DNA from: Lachnospiraceae bacterium | GTDB taxonomy: Bacteria > Bacillota > Clostridia > Lachnospirales > Lachnospiraceae | DNA: 64,000 nt | Assembly (NCBI GenBank): GCA_017460885.1 | Contig: JAFUAB010000008.1 | Location: 124,001 to 188,000 of the forward strand | Reading direction: 5' to 3' | The notes under the pieces: generated by a model | The model's input: the letters and a program-made list of their open reading frames with translations, nothing else | The model's database searches: none | What the model was told of the DNA's origin: nothing | In this document: piece by piece, positions 18,406 to 27,943 of the stretch | How the letters are laid out: every line of letters starts with the position of its first letter | Position numbering within the stretch: the first letter of the stretch is position 1 | Translations under genes and position numbers: made by a program

Positions 18406-19826
18406 TCGATAACACAGCTTATTTCACCGGAAATAATGCCGTACTTATACAGAGTAGATGGGATATATACTGAATACAGATCATAATCCTCCAGTTCATA
18501 AGCATACCAGTCAGGGATCTTTATCCTGATCTCATTTGAACCCGCAAGATCTGCTTGCATAAACTCTTCCACAAAATAGTTGTCCAGCTTCTCTTTCATA
18601 CGAACCGTGCCGGGAGATTCCGCAAACACCGGTTTTGTGGTATTGATCAACGATACTATGATCAAAACCACAAGTGGCATCAGGGTTATAAGATCCTCCC
18701 TGAGCTCCAGTGCCGATACTGCGGACAGAGAAATTATCAGCAGCACAGGAATAAGATAACATGCACTGACCATGGCACGAGAAATATACTCTGATCCGAC
18801 AACCCCGCATAAAAGGATAAGATAGCTATAATCCATCACTCCCCATAAAATGATCCCGATACAGGTTCCAAGGCTTTTCTTCTTCGTGATCATTATACAG
18901 ATCAATATGATCACCATCAAAACCACAAACATAGCGAAATACTTGTTGATCTGTTTACAAAGTGCTATCGAACCGGCTACAGCATCTTTTATGGCAGCCG
19001 CAAAATGAACACTATTCTCCTCCGAAATATGTCCGGCATTTCCACCCGTAGCCTCGGCTGCAAGCGAATACAGCCAGAGAACTATAACCGCCAGCTCGTA
19101 TCTAAGTGAAACTGCTGTGGATCTGAGGTTCTGTTTTCCTCGGTTTTTCAGAACGATACTCAGGCATCGAATAGCCGTAAAAACAGCCAGAATAATGCTG
19201 ACAAACATATTGGAGAAAACCGCCAGATATATGATCAGCCACCAAAGCCCTTTTTTAATTCCGGTAATCTCCCTGAATCCATCGGTTTCTCCCATCGCGT
19301 ACCAGATAAAACATACTGAGAAATTCAACATATATGGGATTACATAGTAAAAATAGAGGTTTGGATCATATCCGTCAAACAGATACGTATTACCTGACTG
19401 AGCACTTCTGAATATCCAAAAGTGCATGAGAAAAAATAAAAGGGTAACAGACAGCTCGGAATATAACCCCAATCCGGTCTTTCTCCTGATCAGGAAATCA
19501 AATGACAGCATATACAGCAGGATAGCAAGTGTTACAATGACCGCAAGACCGATCGCGGTCGCACGGACAAAACCGGTACCGAGCGGCATCAGAAAATATA
19601 CTCCGATCCAGGCTCCGACCGGCATAAGTATTTCGGGCAGAACCCGTCCGGGATTCCATCCCCTGCCGATAACCGTAAATGCAAAATCTCTCCAGTAATT
19701 TAAATATCTCCAATCATCCGGAGTGTGCAGAATGAGTGGGTGCATCCTGATGAAAAACAATGCTGTAAACCCGGTCAATACTGCAAAAAAACAAAACCTT
19801 ATGATTCCCGTTCTTCTATTCTTCAT
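18402..19826 (-). CDS. Polytopic membrane protein (DUF6056-like)
   Basis: About 474 residues with roughly 11-12 membrane segments. The first outer loop carries HTPDDWRYLNYWRDF ... GWNPGRVLPE, similar to the TDD...GGR pattern of the related protein at 37485-38792. That pattern suggests a GT-C-like fold using a lipid-phosphate sugar. The start is set at ATG 19826, which overlaps the GT4 stop by 11 bp and has AGGATCAGG upstream; a longer frame reaches 19907. A small soluble C-terminal part (about 60 residues) is unassigned. It is coupled by ATGA to the CotH-like gene. Confidence 0.7.
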   Translation of the reverse strand: MKNRRTGIIRFCFFAVLTGFTALFFIRMHPLILHTPDDWRYLNYWRDFAFTVIGRGWNPGRVLPEILMPVGAWIGVYFLMPLGTGFVRATAIGLAVIVTLAILLYMLSFDFLIRRKTGLGLYSELSVTLLFFLMHFWIFRSAQSGNTYLFDGYDPNLYFYYVIPYMLNFSVCFIWYAMGETDGFREITGIKKGLWWLIIYLAVFSNMFVSIILAVFTAIRCLSIVLKNRGKQNLRSTAVSLRYELAVIVLWLYSLAAEATGGNAGHISEENSVHFAAAIKDAVAGSIALCKQINKYFAMFVVLMVIILICIMITKKKSLGTCIGIILWGVMDYSYLILLCGVVGSEYISRAMVSACYLIPVLLIISLSAVSALELREDLITLMPLVVLIIVSLINTTKPVFAESPGTVRMKEKLDNYFVEEFMQADLAGSNEIRIKIPDWYAYELEDYDLYSVYIPSTLYKYGIISGEISCVIE

Positions 19827-21099
19827 CACCTGATCCTTTTTCAGTGGATGCTTCATCCAAATCTCCGGTTTTATAAATCTCAAGCAGTCTGTCACAATAA
19901 TCTTCAACGGACGGATAATGTGTCAGCTCGCAGCCCTTTTTCAGACGATCTGTTTCTTCCCTGTCATCCCACAGCCTACGGATTGTTTTCGTCAGCGCAT
20001 TCTGATCTCCTGCTTCAAATATCAGACCATTTATACCGTTTTCCACCAATTCGGGTGTTCCTCCGGTATTTGAAGCTATGATCGGAGTACCGTATGAGAT
20101 CGATTCCATTACCGTGAAGGAACAGTTTTCATGACAGATCGATGGAAACACGGTAAATTCTGCATTTTTCACCAGATGCTCAAGTTCAGCTCCCTTTATA
20201 AATCCGACGTTATCAATGTTTTTCAGTCCGTTAACCTCTTCTTCCATCGGACCGGAGCCTGCAAAAACGAAATCTATATCCGGCAGCTCTGAAATGCTTT
20301 TAAGCAAAACAGTAACACCTTTTTCCTCGGAAAAACGTCCGAAATACAGAACGTATTTACGTTCACATGCGTCTCGAAGATTTTGTCGGATATTACCGTC
20401 AGCCCCATTATGTCCGGGTATAAAATTATGCATTACCGTGCACTTACCTTTTAACACCGGATCCGACTCGAGAGTCTCCTTCATAAACCTGCTGGGGGCA
20501 ATTATCACGTCGATCAGCCCGTATGTCTTTCTGTACCGATAATAAAATGCTTCATATGCTCCCAGAATACTGCGTAGCCTATTTCCGTGAATGCACCTGT
20601 TACGAATACAGCAGCCGTATTTACCGCCATTACATTCAAAGCACCTGTGTCCGTCAGGGCGCATCAGCAGATGGTTCGGACATACCCACTGCGAGTCATG
20701 TGCCGTATATATCATACGGGTCGTTGTTCTGTTTCTGATATCATGATCAGCCACTGCCTCGATCACGGACGGAGTGAGCTGAAAATTGATATTATTGAAA
20801 TGCACAACATCCGGGTGAAAGTCATCAAGAACCCGGCTTATCCGGCGAGCGGCGTCCCTTGAATGGATGATCTTAAACGGATATGTCAGTTTGGACAGTT
20901 TTCCCTTAAGCCCGCTACCATGAAAATCCATGTCGGAAGTATATATCCCTGCATGATTACCAACAACCCGTCCCGCATGCTCCATTCCAAAATACTGCAC
21001 TTCATGTCCCATCGACTGAAGGCATTTACCAATCTCAAATATGTATGTCTCCGATCCGCCATTGGGGTGGAGGAATTTATTTACTATCAGGATTTTCAT
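19816..21099 (-). CDS. GT4 family glycosyltransferase
   Basis: A 427-residue GT-B enzyme beginning MKILIVNKFLHPNGGSETYIF. A Cys-rich insert around residues 140-175 (CPNHLL ... CFECNGGKYGCCIRNRC ... ) could bind a metal; similar inserts occur in some GT4 enzymes of exopolysaccharide loci. The donor motif is FPSICHENCSFTVMESISYGTP, with the second Glu of EX7E present. It is followed with an 11-bp overlap by the polytopic protein gene. Substrate unknown. Confidence 0.88.
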   Translation of the reverse strand: MKILIVNKFLHPNGGSETYIFEIGKCLQSMGHEVQYFGMEHAGRVVGNHAGIYTSDMDFHGSGLKGKLSKLTYPFKIIHSRDAARRISRVLDDFHPDVVHFNNINFQLTPSVIEAVADHDIRNRTTTRMIYTAHDSQWVCPNHLLMRPDGHRCFECNGGKYGCCIRNRCIHGNRLRSILGAYEAFYYRYRKTYGLIDVIIAPSRFMKETLESDPVLKGKCTVMHNFIPGHNGADGNIRQNLRDACERKYVLYFGRFSEEKGVTVLLKSISELPDIDFVFAGSGPMEEEVNGLKNIDNVGFIKGAELEHLVKNAEFTVFPSICHENCSFTVMESISYGTPIIASNTGGTPELVENGINGLIFEAGDQNALTKTIRRLWDDREETDRLKKGCELTHYPSVEDYCDRLLEIYKTGDLDEASTEKGSGDEE

Positions 21100-21107
21100 G
21101 TCATGAC

Positions 21108-22559
21108 CTAACCATAATAGTACCTATTGGTAATAGTCAACAGGTTGTTGATCACCGATAACACAGCCAGACATATCATCCCAATTCTGCACAGCCTGGG
21201 AAACTGCCCCGGCAGCACGTCAAATAATTTCATCTGCCTGCCATACAATCGCTGAATAAGATAGATCAGTACGAACTCCGTTACCATAAAGGTACGCTGT
21301 GAGGACGCATATATCGTAGGAGAGAAACCCATGACTCCTCGGACCGCAAATCCCAAAATAATAACGTACAACAAAACCCAGGTCTCCCGGACATCGGCAA
21401 TGCGATCCAAAGACGGTACATCCGATGTGACATCTGAATCCGGGATGCAAATCCATACAATACTGCATAAAACCGCGGTAACAACCGTCATATACAGAAT
21501 AAAAGGGATATATCCTGATGGACTGTTATAATTGGTGGGATCCACACGGGCGGCATCCGAATACACATCCAAAATATACATGTAATCCGGGAAATACGCT
21601 TTGCCTGCAGTACTCAGAAAAGATCTGATTATCGTGATTGCAACCGGGAATGCCGCTACGGCGGATCTAAAAACGTCTCGGGGATACTTCACCAAAACGA
21701 TCATCAGTATAAGCACGACAAAAACAAACCAAATGATGCTTTTCTCCGTAAGAAAACTCATCGTGGTGTTAACAGCCATGACCATTTTGTCCACTATGGT
21801 GAGTGAATCGTAATCCGGAAACCAGTACCAGACACCATAACCTTCCTTTACGTGATTACCCGGACCGGTAAGCGCAAAGACTATGTTGCCGATGCATATG
21901 ACATACTGGATCACCGTGAATGCCACGCGTGAAGGCGTAAACCTTTGATCAGCGATCATCAACATGGTAAAAAGAACCAGAATCCCCAGATACAATCCGG
22001 CAAATTGTTCCAGTGAAGTGGCATAAAACTCACACATCACACAGATAATCATTTGAACGACAGACAATCTCCCGTCCTCATGCATGACCTTTAAGGACAA
22101 AAGCGAAATGGAAACCAGTGTCAGCGTCCACCAGTATATGATATAGCATGTTATCCAACCTGCCGTTCCCATCTCATAGACCGGATAGAGCAGAATTGTA
22201 AGTAACAGCAATCTGCTATGCTTATGATCGGTCAGACAATCGAGTGCCACGTAAAGGATTCCGTGCATGATCAGATTGATCACGCTCCACAGAAGCTGAT
22301 GCATCCCATGAGTCAGGACAAATAACGGAGCCTCAAGCACAATCCTGGACGTCCAGGACTCGTACCGATATTTAAGCAGTCTGTATAGAGCTCCGATCCC
22401 AAAACTGGGTTCTTCCCAGGACGCCCGGGAATAATAGCCAACCGTGTCGCTGTCATATTCTCTCATGAACACATGAAGAATCGCCATGATGGCAACATAG
22501 ACCAACATGTATTGAACATACTTATTCTTTTTTACATACTGAAAAAACCTGGATAGCAT
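21108..22559 (-). CDS. Polytopic membrane protein, probable GT-C-like
   Basis: A 483-residue protein with about 11-12 hydrophobic segments. Near the N-terminus, REYDSDTVGYYSRASWEEPS forms an acidic first outer loop, where GT-C transferases place catalytic Asp/Glu. The layout resembles the proteins at 18402 and 37485, although primary similarity is low. It lies between a GT4 gene (8 bp) and a membrane-anchored protein (4 bp) on the same strand. No further function can be read. Confidence 0.65.
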   Translation of the reverse strand: MLSRFFQYVKKNKYVQYMLVYVAIMAILHVFMREYDSDTVGYYSRASWEEPSFGIGALYRLLKYRYESWTSRIVLEAPLFVLTHGMHQLLWSVINLIMHGILYVALDCLTDHKHSRLLLLTILLYPVYEMGTAGWITCYIIYWWTLTLVSISLLSLKVMHEDGRLSVVQMIICVMCEFYATSLEQFAGLYLGILVLFTMLMIADQRFTPSRVAFTVIQYVICIGNIVFALTGPGNHVKEGYGVWYWFPDYDSLTIVDKMVMAVNTTMSFLTEKSIIWFVFVVLILMIVLVKYPRDVFRSAVAAFPVAITIIRSFLSTAGKAYFPDYMYILDVYSDAARVDPTNYNSPSGYIPFILYMTVVTAVLCSIVWICIPDSDVTSDVPSLDRIADVRETWVLLYVIILGFAVRGVMGFSPTIYASSQRTFMVTEFVLIYLIQRLYGRQMKLFDVLPGQFPRLCRIGMICLAVLSVINNLLTITNRYYYG

Positions 22560-22563
22560 ATTC

Positions 22564-23145
22564 TCACTCCTGAGTTTCCGGGTACTTATACATCCGGTCC
22601 GTCTTCACCAAGCCGGGACCATCATCCGTGTTGATCAAAAATGCTATCTTAAAATAATTGCGCAACACATTGTCCCTCGTGATCAGGCAGTAAAACCGGG
22701 AATCTTCTGCATCTTCACCTGCATTATAGATATATTCCACGTCATGATTGATAAAATCTCTAAGATCCTTATTCTCTATGTTCTCTCGTTCCCGCTCCGC
22801 CGGAACGTCCTTTGTCAGTTTAACGGGAAGGGCGAACGCCACGTCATCCTCATCATTGTAAAAGACGATGCGTGTCGGAAAAGTAGTCATCTCACTTCCG
22901 TCAATTGACAACCGTCCCGTTATATAATCATAATCCGGATCCTTCCAATGAATGTCATCAATCTGCCAGTCCACCGCTATTTCATTATACTCGTGTAGGT
23001 GTACTACAGAAAACCTCTGATAATAGAAATACTGATACGAGACAAAAACCACTGTGACCAGCAGCATGATCACGCAGATCGCCCTTGTGATGAATCTGGA
23101 ATCATTTAGTTTTTTTGAATTCATGATATGCACCAGCCATTTCAT
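22564..23145 (-). CDS. Membrane-anchored protein of unknown function
   Basis: About 193 residues: a short cytoplasmic N-terminus, one hydrophobic segment (about residues 22-42) and an extracytoplasmic domain with many acidic residues and a pattern of alternating beta strands (EIAVDWQIDDIHW, RLSIDGSEM, TRIVFYND). No known family recognised. The first ATG overlaps the previous stop as ATGA; ATG 23124 has GGTG six bases upstream and is a good alternative. It may be an accessory subunit of the polytopic protein that follows. Confidence 0.65.
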   Translation of the reverse strand: MKWLVHIMNSKKLNDSRFITRAICVIMLLVTVVFVSYQYFYYQRFSVVHLHEYNEIAVDWQIDDIHWKDPDYDYITGRLSIDGSEMTTFPTRIVFYNDEDDVAFALPVKLTKDVPAERERENIENKDLRDFINHDVEYIYNAGEDAEDSRFYCLITRDNVLRNYFKIAFLINTDDGPGLVKTDRMYKYPETQE

Positions 23146-24296
23146 TGCAAATCGTCGTACAATTCCTCTGTATCCGTGATCATCCTGTTCCAGTCATATT
23201 TGGAGCAGATGAAGTCCGCCGTGACCCCACGCAGGGAATCAACGCGCCCGGTGGACTTAATGAGTGCCTCCAGCCTGGATCTTAAGTCTTCCGTATTGCC
23301 ATGCAGAAACGTTACGGAATGGTCTTCCATGACTTCGACGTTCTCCGGTATGTCGCTGATCAGGCAGCAGTTGCCATAGGATGCAGCCTCCAGCAAACTC
23401 AGGGACATTCCCTCCACGTCCGAAGGGCAAACGTAAAGATAAGCATTTGAATATAGTTCTGCTAATGTTTTCCCTTCCACGAATCCGGTCAGTATGATGC
23501 GGTCATCACCTGACGTCATCTCCGTGATCCGGCGCATGTAATCATCCGCCTGACCGCTTCCGCCGGCAATCACAAGTTTCTTGTCCGTCTTAATCTTCTT
23601 AAATGCCTCAATAAGATAATGAAGCCCTTTTTCAGGCACGATACGTGCTACAAAAAGTATATAGTCATCACCATTAAGCCCGAACCGCTCCGTTATCAGC
23701 TCCGGAGAAACCCGTTCCGGCCGATCAACCCCATTGGGTACATATTCGGTTTTTCGTCCATAAGCATCAGCAAAATACTGCTGGATGTTACGAGACAGAA
23801 CTATGATCCTATCAGCATGCTTGACAGCCTGCTTTTCTCCCGTTCTGATCACAAGAGAGGCAAATCTGCCCCATTTGGCTCGCTGCCAGTCAAGACCATG
23901 TATCGTAACTATTATGCGGCTCCGTCTGCGCATCAGGGCCGGCATCCACAACATGACGCATGGACCTTCGGCATGAAAATGATATATGTCAAAACCCGCA
24001 ACAGTTGCACGAATAGTCGCCAGACAGGCATATACGAATGCATTCAAGCCGCTGCTTGCCGGTGTCGGGATATGGCGTATTTGCACACCGTTGTGGTAGT
24101 CTTCGGAATTATCCGACCTGCCACGATTATATGCCTCAACCTCATATCCATCAGCGGCAAGGCCGGTGGCAAGCCTGTCCACGACTATCTCCACACCTCC
24201 CTGTCTGGATGGGATGATCTTATGACCGATCATGACCACCTTGCATTTATTTTTCTTTTTTCTGTCATTATTACTTTGAAGACGCGTCATAAACAT
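23142..24296 (-). CDS. GT4 family glycosyltransferase
   Basis: A 384-residue GT-B enzyme with VVMIGHKIIPSRQGGVEIVV near the N-terminus, resembling rhamnosyl- or PssF-like transferases. EGPCVMLWMPALMRRR and VTIHGLDWQRAKWG are typical of this GT4 branch, as is the donor motif DVEGMSLSLLEAASYG. The frame overlaps the previous GT4 by 26 bp; ATG 24290 is an equally good start. It is the second of two successive GT4 genes, which suggests two consecutive sugar additions. Confidence 0.9.
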   Translation of the reverse strand: MFMTRLQSNNDRKKKNKCKVVMIGHKIIPSRQGGVEIVVDRLATGLAADGYEVEAYNRGRSDNSEDYHNGVQIRHIPTPASSGLNAFVYACLATIRATVAGFDIYHFHAEGPCVMLWMPALMRRRSRIIVTIHGLDWQRAKWGRFASLVIRTGEKQAVKHADRIIVLSRNIQQYFADAYGRKTEYVPNGVDRPERVSPELITERFGLNGDDYILFVARIVPEKGLHYLIEAFKKIKTDKKLVIAGGSGQADDYMRRITEMTSGDDRIILTGFVEGKTLAELYSNAYLYVCPSDVEGMSLSLLEAASYGNCCLISDIPENVEVMEDHSVTFLHGNTEDLRSRLEALIKSTGRVDSLRGVTADFICSKYDWNRMITDTEELYDDLQ

Positions 24297-25470
24297 TCAG
24301 GGCATCCGCCACTACCTGTTTGATTTGTGTCGCTATGACATCAGGACTAAATCGGCATCTGCACTTTTCCGAAATTTGGAGACGATCATATTTGTACGCA
24401 GAGTCAATCATCTTTTTCATGGCTAAGATGAGTCCGCCCACGTCACCTACGGGAACCAGGATGCCGCTGAATTCATCCACGAAATCCTCCGGTCCTCCAC
24501 ATTTGGTTGCTATCACCGGCACGCCTGCTGCCATTGCCTCAACATAAACTATTCCAAACGTTTCCGATTCGCTCGGCAGAACGAAACAATCAGCATCCTG
24601 AAGCCTTCCGGCAAATTCCGGACGTAGGTACGCTCCCGTGAAACTGACCCTATCCGTGATCCCTAATAATCCCGCCTCATGTTCCAGCTCAGCCTTGAGC
24701 GGTCCATCGCCCATAACGATCAGTCTCGTAGTATCGGGAAGTGTCGAAAATGCATTAAGCAATACTGACAATCCTTTACCCCCAACAAGTCTGGCTGCAG
24801 TGATAAAAACAAACTCGTCATGTTCTCTTTGCTTATCAGCATCTCCGGTGAAGGAAGCCATCTCACTATGATCATTTGCCGCGCGGCAGAAAATCTCCAG
24901 GTCAACTATGTTTGGTATCACGGCATCAGCATGTGCCCCATAAACAATCCTGACATCCTCAGCCAATCTATTGCTTACGGCAATTATCCTGCTTGCATGT
25001 GCATAAGCATCCACCATTCGGCTGTGCACTTTTTCACCTTCTTCCACCGGGGTAATATGCTCAGTTATGACATAAGGTATGCCACGCTCAACGCAATAAG
25101 CCATCCCGGATATTGCTTCCATAACTCCGTGAAAATGAACGCATCCGGGTTTACCATACCGGCGTTCAATCTTCGCCATGCTCCTGTCAAATCCCCTGTC
25201 CTGAATCCTGTATTTCTTTTCGGGGGAAAACGGGCCATATGGAAAACTGTATTCGCACACGGGGATTCCATACCTCGTCCGAAAGCTCACTCCCCATTTG
25301 CGCCATCTGCGGATCGATCTCATGTCAAGTGCAAGGAAAACTATTTTTTCTCCGACGTCTGTCAGAGCCTTAGCCTGATCAAACTGAAAAAGTCCATGCA
25401 ATGGGTACCTGTCGGAAGGACACCCCCACGAAACCTCGAGTATATAATTGCCTTTGTCTATCCTATTCAT
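24271..25470 (-). CDS. GT4 family glycosyltransferase
   Basis: A 399-residue GT-B enzyme. The N-terminal half includes EVSWGCPSDRYPLHGLFQFDQAKAL, and the C-terminal half SESETFGIVYVEAMAAGVPVIATKCGGPEDFV, a textbook EX7E donor-binding motif. It belongs to the PelF/teichuronic-type GT4 group by general look. A 23-bp gap separates it from the GINT1-like gene upstream. Donor and acceptor unknown. Confidence 0.9.
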   Translation of the reverse strand: MNRIDKGNYILEVSWGCPSDRYPLHGLFQFDQAKALTDVGEKIVFLALDMRSIRRWRKWGVSFRTRYGIPVCEYSFPYGPFSPEKKYRIQDRGFDRSMAKIERRYGKPGCVHFHGVMEAISGMAYCVERGIPYVITEHITPVEEGEKVHSRMVDAYAHASRIIAVSNRLAEDVRIVYGAHADAVIPNIVDLEIFCRAANDHSEMASFTGDADKQREHDEFVFITAARLVGGKGLSVLLNAFSTLPDTTRLIVMGDGPLKAELEHEAGLLGITDRVSFTGAYLRPEFAGRLQDADCFVLPSESETFGIVYVEAMAAGVPVIATKCGGPEDFVDEFSGILVPVGDVGGLILAMKKMIDSAYKYDRLQISEKCRCRFSPDVIATQIKQVVADALNVYDASSK

Positions 25471-25493
25471 ACAGAATCACTATGTTGCCCCGA

Positions 25494-26441
25494 TCAGGGT
25501 TTTATTTCTAATCCGCACCTCTCCTTATCTGCTGTTCTCTTATCTTTGGTCTTCGGACTCTTTTTGACCAGATATTGTATATCGATGACCTCATACCTGT
25601 CGGATCTGCTGTAGGTGTGAACGCCGATCAATCGGGGACTCCCGGCGGGAAGCTCACTCTGTACGTCCGACGGCAATATCTCACGCACAGTTTCTCTGCC
25701 AGTGGGATGATCCTTCTTAAACATCACTGAATAGCCGTATATACCTGACGTGCTGCGCTGCACAGGGTATATCCTCGCACCATTTTCATCAAGCGGATAC
25801 CCTGCCATGCGCGACTGAAGCGTGTAATCCTGTGTCATGATTCCGTCATCCGTCGCCGATATTATTCCTTCCCCATCCAATCGAAGACTGTAAGCATGGA
25901 ATCGCGTATAAAAGTCATCATCCTTCTTGAAATCCGATCCAAGGAGTCTGACATGATCATCCGTTACACATTCAACCACGGTATCTACGATTCTTGTGCC
26001 ATCCAGATATCTGCCGACATGCTCCCATGCATATGGAAATTTTGCGCATCTGTATAAATTTATCCCGCGGTTCATTTCGGTCTCAGGGATCATGTAGAGT
26101 TCATTACCCCATTCAAATATCATAGGAAAGGACATATGGAACTCTTCGTCAATAACAGGAATTTCAGGTTTCCACTCACCATCCGTTATATCTGAGGCCA
26201 CAATGGATCCTGTTCCGGTGTGTCGGTTTACACGCTCCATAAACACGATCTCCTGCCCACTCCCGGCGTATATCAAGGGATCGGCATACCAGTAATCGTC
26301 TGAATGAGATAGCACTATCCATTCCCGGTTTTCTCTCCCTCTGAAAGCACACGAAAATATAGCCTCATATCCCATAAACTTCTTGAATCCGAGTCTGAAT
26401 CCCAGTTTCTTTATTTTTTTTAAAAGCGTTTTTATTTTCAT
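25494..26441 (-). CDS. GINT1-like (glucosamine inositolphosphorylceramide transferase N-terminal domain-like) beta-propeller protein
   Basis: A 315-residue soluble protein with repeated beta-blade patterns (WYADPLIYAGSGQEIVFME, MSFPMIFEWGNELYMIPE, RLLGSDFKKDDDFYTRFHAYSL). In plants this domain is fused to a GT64 transferase; in bacteria it occurs alone in glycan loci and resembles the GH43-like five-bladed propeller. A stretch of basic residues opens the protein. Enzymatic activity is not established for the stand-alone form. It is flanked by GT4 and TagA-type transferases, so it is likely a glycan-modifying or glycan-binding partner. Confidence 0.75.
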   Translation of the reverse strand: MKIKTLLKKIKKLGFRLGFKKFMGYEAIFSCAFRGRENREWIVLSHSDDYWYADPLIYAGSGQEIVFMERVNRHTGTGSIVASDITDGEWKPEIPVIDEEFHMSFPMIFEWGNELYMIPETEMNRGINLYRCAKFPYAWEHVGRYLDGTRIVDTVVECVTDDHVRLLGSDFKKDDDFYTRFHAYSLRLDGEGIISATDDGIMTQDYTLQSRMAGYPLDENGARIYPVQRSTSGIYGYSVMFKKDHPTGRETVREILPSDVQSELPAGSPRLIGVHTYSRSDRYEVIDIQYLVKKSPKTKDKRTADKERCGLEIKP

Positions 26442-26514
26442 GCTACAACGTTTTCTGTAATCGTATGTTGTACCTTATTGCGTGATTAAATGCAAAGGAT
26501 CGCACCGCGTCATG

Positions 26515-27942
26515 TCATTTGCCTGATCTGCCAAACAAGTCGATGATCCTGTAAAAATAAAACTTACAATTAGTCACCACATATCTCTTGAACAGTCGTC
26601 CCGGATCCTGAAATAGTCTGTAAAGCCATTCCAATCCGATCTTCTGCATCCATGTCGGCGCCCTCCTGATCGTGCCCGCATGAAAATCAAAACCGGCTCC
26701 GACCCCCATCATGACGCCCTTTATCTTCCCTTTATGAGCTGCCATCCATTTTTCCTGCTTTGGAGCTCCAAGACCGATCCAGACAATATCCGCACCGGAT
26801 CCATTGATCCTGCTAATAACTTCCGCATCCTCTTCAGGCGTAAGCTCCCTGTATGGCGGAGAATACATACCTCGGATGTCTATTCCGGGATATTTTTCAC
26901 GTAAACTCTTATCCAGTTCCGAAAGCGTTTCCGGAGCAGCCCCGTAGAAATAATGACTCACCGACGCTTCAGTGGAATCCATGAACATGTGTTCCATGAA
27001 ATCAGGACCGGCCACCCTTTCAGCTCCAGGCAATCCGGATTTAAGCTGAAGCCTGGCTATCGGATTACCGTCAGCAAAGGTAAACGCCGCACCGTTCAGA
27101 ACCTCCCTGTATTCAGCATTTTCCCTGCCCATCACCAATGTGTGCGTATTGGAAAAGCAAATGTATTTGCCGGAGAGCTCCCGCAAGTGCCTGATCACAT
27201 GCAGCACCGCCTCTTCAGTACGTGCAATGGCATAACTCACTCCAAACAGTTCAAATCGTTCATCGCGCACGCTTACCGGGATCGAAGTACGCCCATCAAC
27301 ATCACAGGCTATACCACTCTTTATTGAATATCCGGGTATCGAAAGACCTGCATATGTCCTGAGCCCAAATGAAGATACCTCCTTAAGCGCCTGCTCATAT
27401 TCTTCATCCGATGCCCCTCCGCGATACACTATCAGCTCATCATAATTACCGCTCCGTATCTGATCACGCAGGCTATCCACGTCGGGATATGGATACGAGA
27501 TCGTAATAACATGCGACTCTCGTCCATGGCCGGCCTTTCTGAGCAGCGACTGCCTAAGCAGCATGCGAAGCACGAAGTCAAAAATGACGTTCATGACGTA
27601 CATCATGCCAATGATAAGCCTTGACGCCATCTCCCCACGCTGTGAGGCAAACAGATATATTACAGCGAAAACTATGATGATGGTTCCGTCCCTGAGAACA
27701 GAGGTAAGGTTCTCAACAGGATCCATTTCAAATATGGATGAATGCTTGAGATCGATCACCAGAAATATTATTACCCGGAAAAGACACATCGTAATGATCA
27801 GGGAAATATAGAGCTCCGAAAAGCGATCCGGCCAATTGTCATACCGAATCATGAGTGAAAAAAACCATGCCAGAACCAGCGAGGCCAGATCTGCCAAAAG
27901 CACTCTTCTTTTGGGATATCTTCCGTAATTTTTTTGATTCAT
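26515..27942 (-). CDS. Membrane-anchored WecG/TagA/CpsF (GT26) glycosyltransferase fused to a PGT-type N-terminal membrane module
   Basis: A 475-residue protein. Four hydrophobic segments (about 12-32, 43-63, 86-105, 110-130) and a following alpha/beta region (150-220) resemble the N-terminal half of WbaP-type phosphoglycosyl transferases. From about 230 onwards it is a GT26 domain: FADGNPIARLQ with the catalytic Asp, VAGPDFMEHMF, IVWIGLGAPKQEKWM, GVGAGFDFHAG and RAPTWMQKIGLEWLYRLFQDP. The PGT catalytic domain itself is absent. GT26 enzymes add the second sugar to undecaprenyl-linked intermediates and need membrane contact, which the fused module may supply. A GGAAGATGAG ribosome site precedes the ATG. 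Confidence 0.88.
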   Translation of the reverse strand: MNQKNYGRYPKRRVLLADLASLVLAWFFSLMIRYDNWPDRFSELYISLIITMCLFRVIIFLVIDLKHSSIFEMDPVENLTSVLRDGTIIIVFAVIYLFASQRGEMASRLIIGMMYVMNVIFDFVLRMLLRQSLLRKAGHGRESHVITISYPYPDVDSLRDQIRSGNYDELIVYRGGASDEEYEQALKEVSSFGLRTYAGLSIPGYSIKSGIACDVDGRTSIPVSVRDERFELFGVSYAIARTEEAVLHVIRHLRELSGKYICFSNTHTLVMGRENAEYREVLNGAAFTFADGNPIARLQLKSGLPGAERVAGPDFMEHMFMDSTEASVSHYFYGAAPETLSELDKSLREKYPGIDIRGMYSPPYRELTPEEDAEVISRINGSGADIVWIGLGAPKQEKWMAAHKGKIKGVMMGVGAGFDFHAGTIRRAPTWMQKIGLEWLYRLFQDPGRLFKRYVVTNCKFYFYRIIDLFGRSGK

Positions 27943-27943
27943 C

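Noticed and set aside
23619-24323. Plus-strand frame of 234 codons
   Set aside because: Shadow of a GT4 gene with good motifs on the minus strand.
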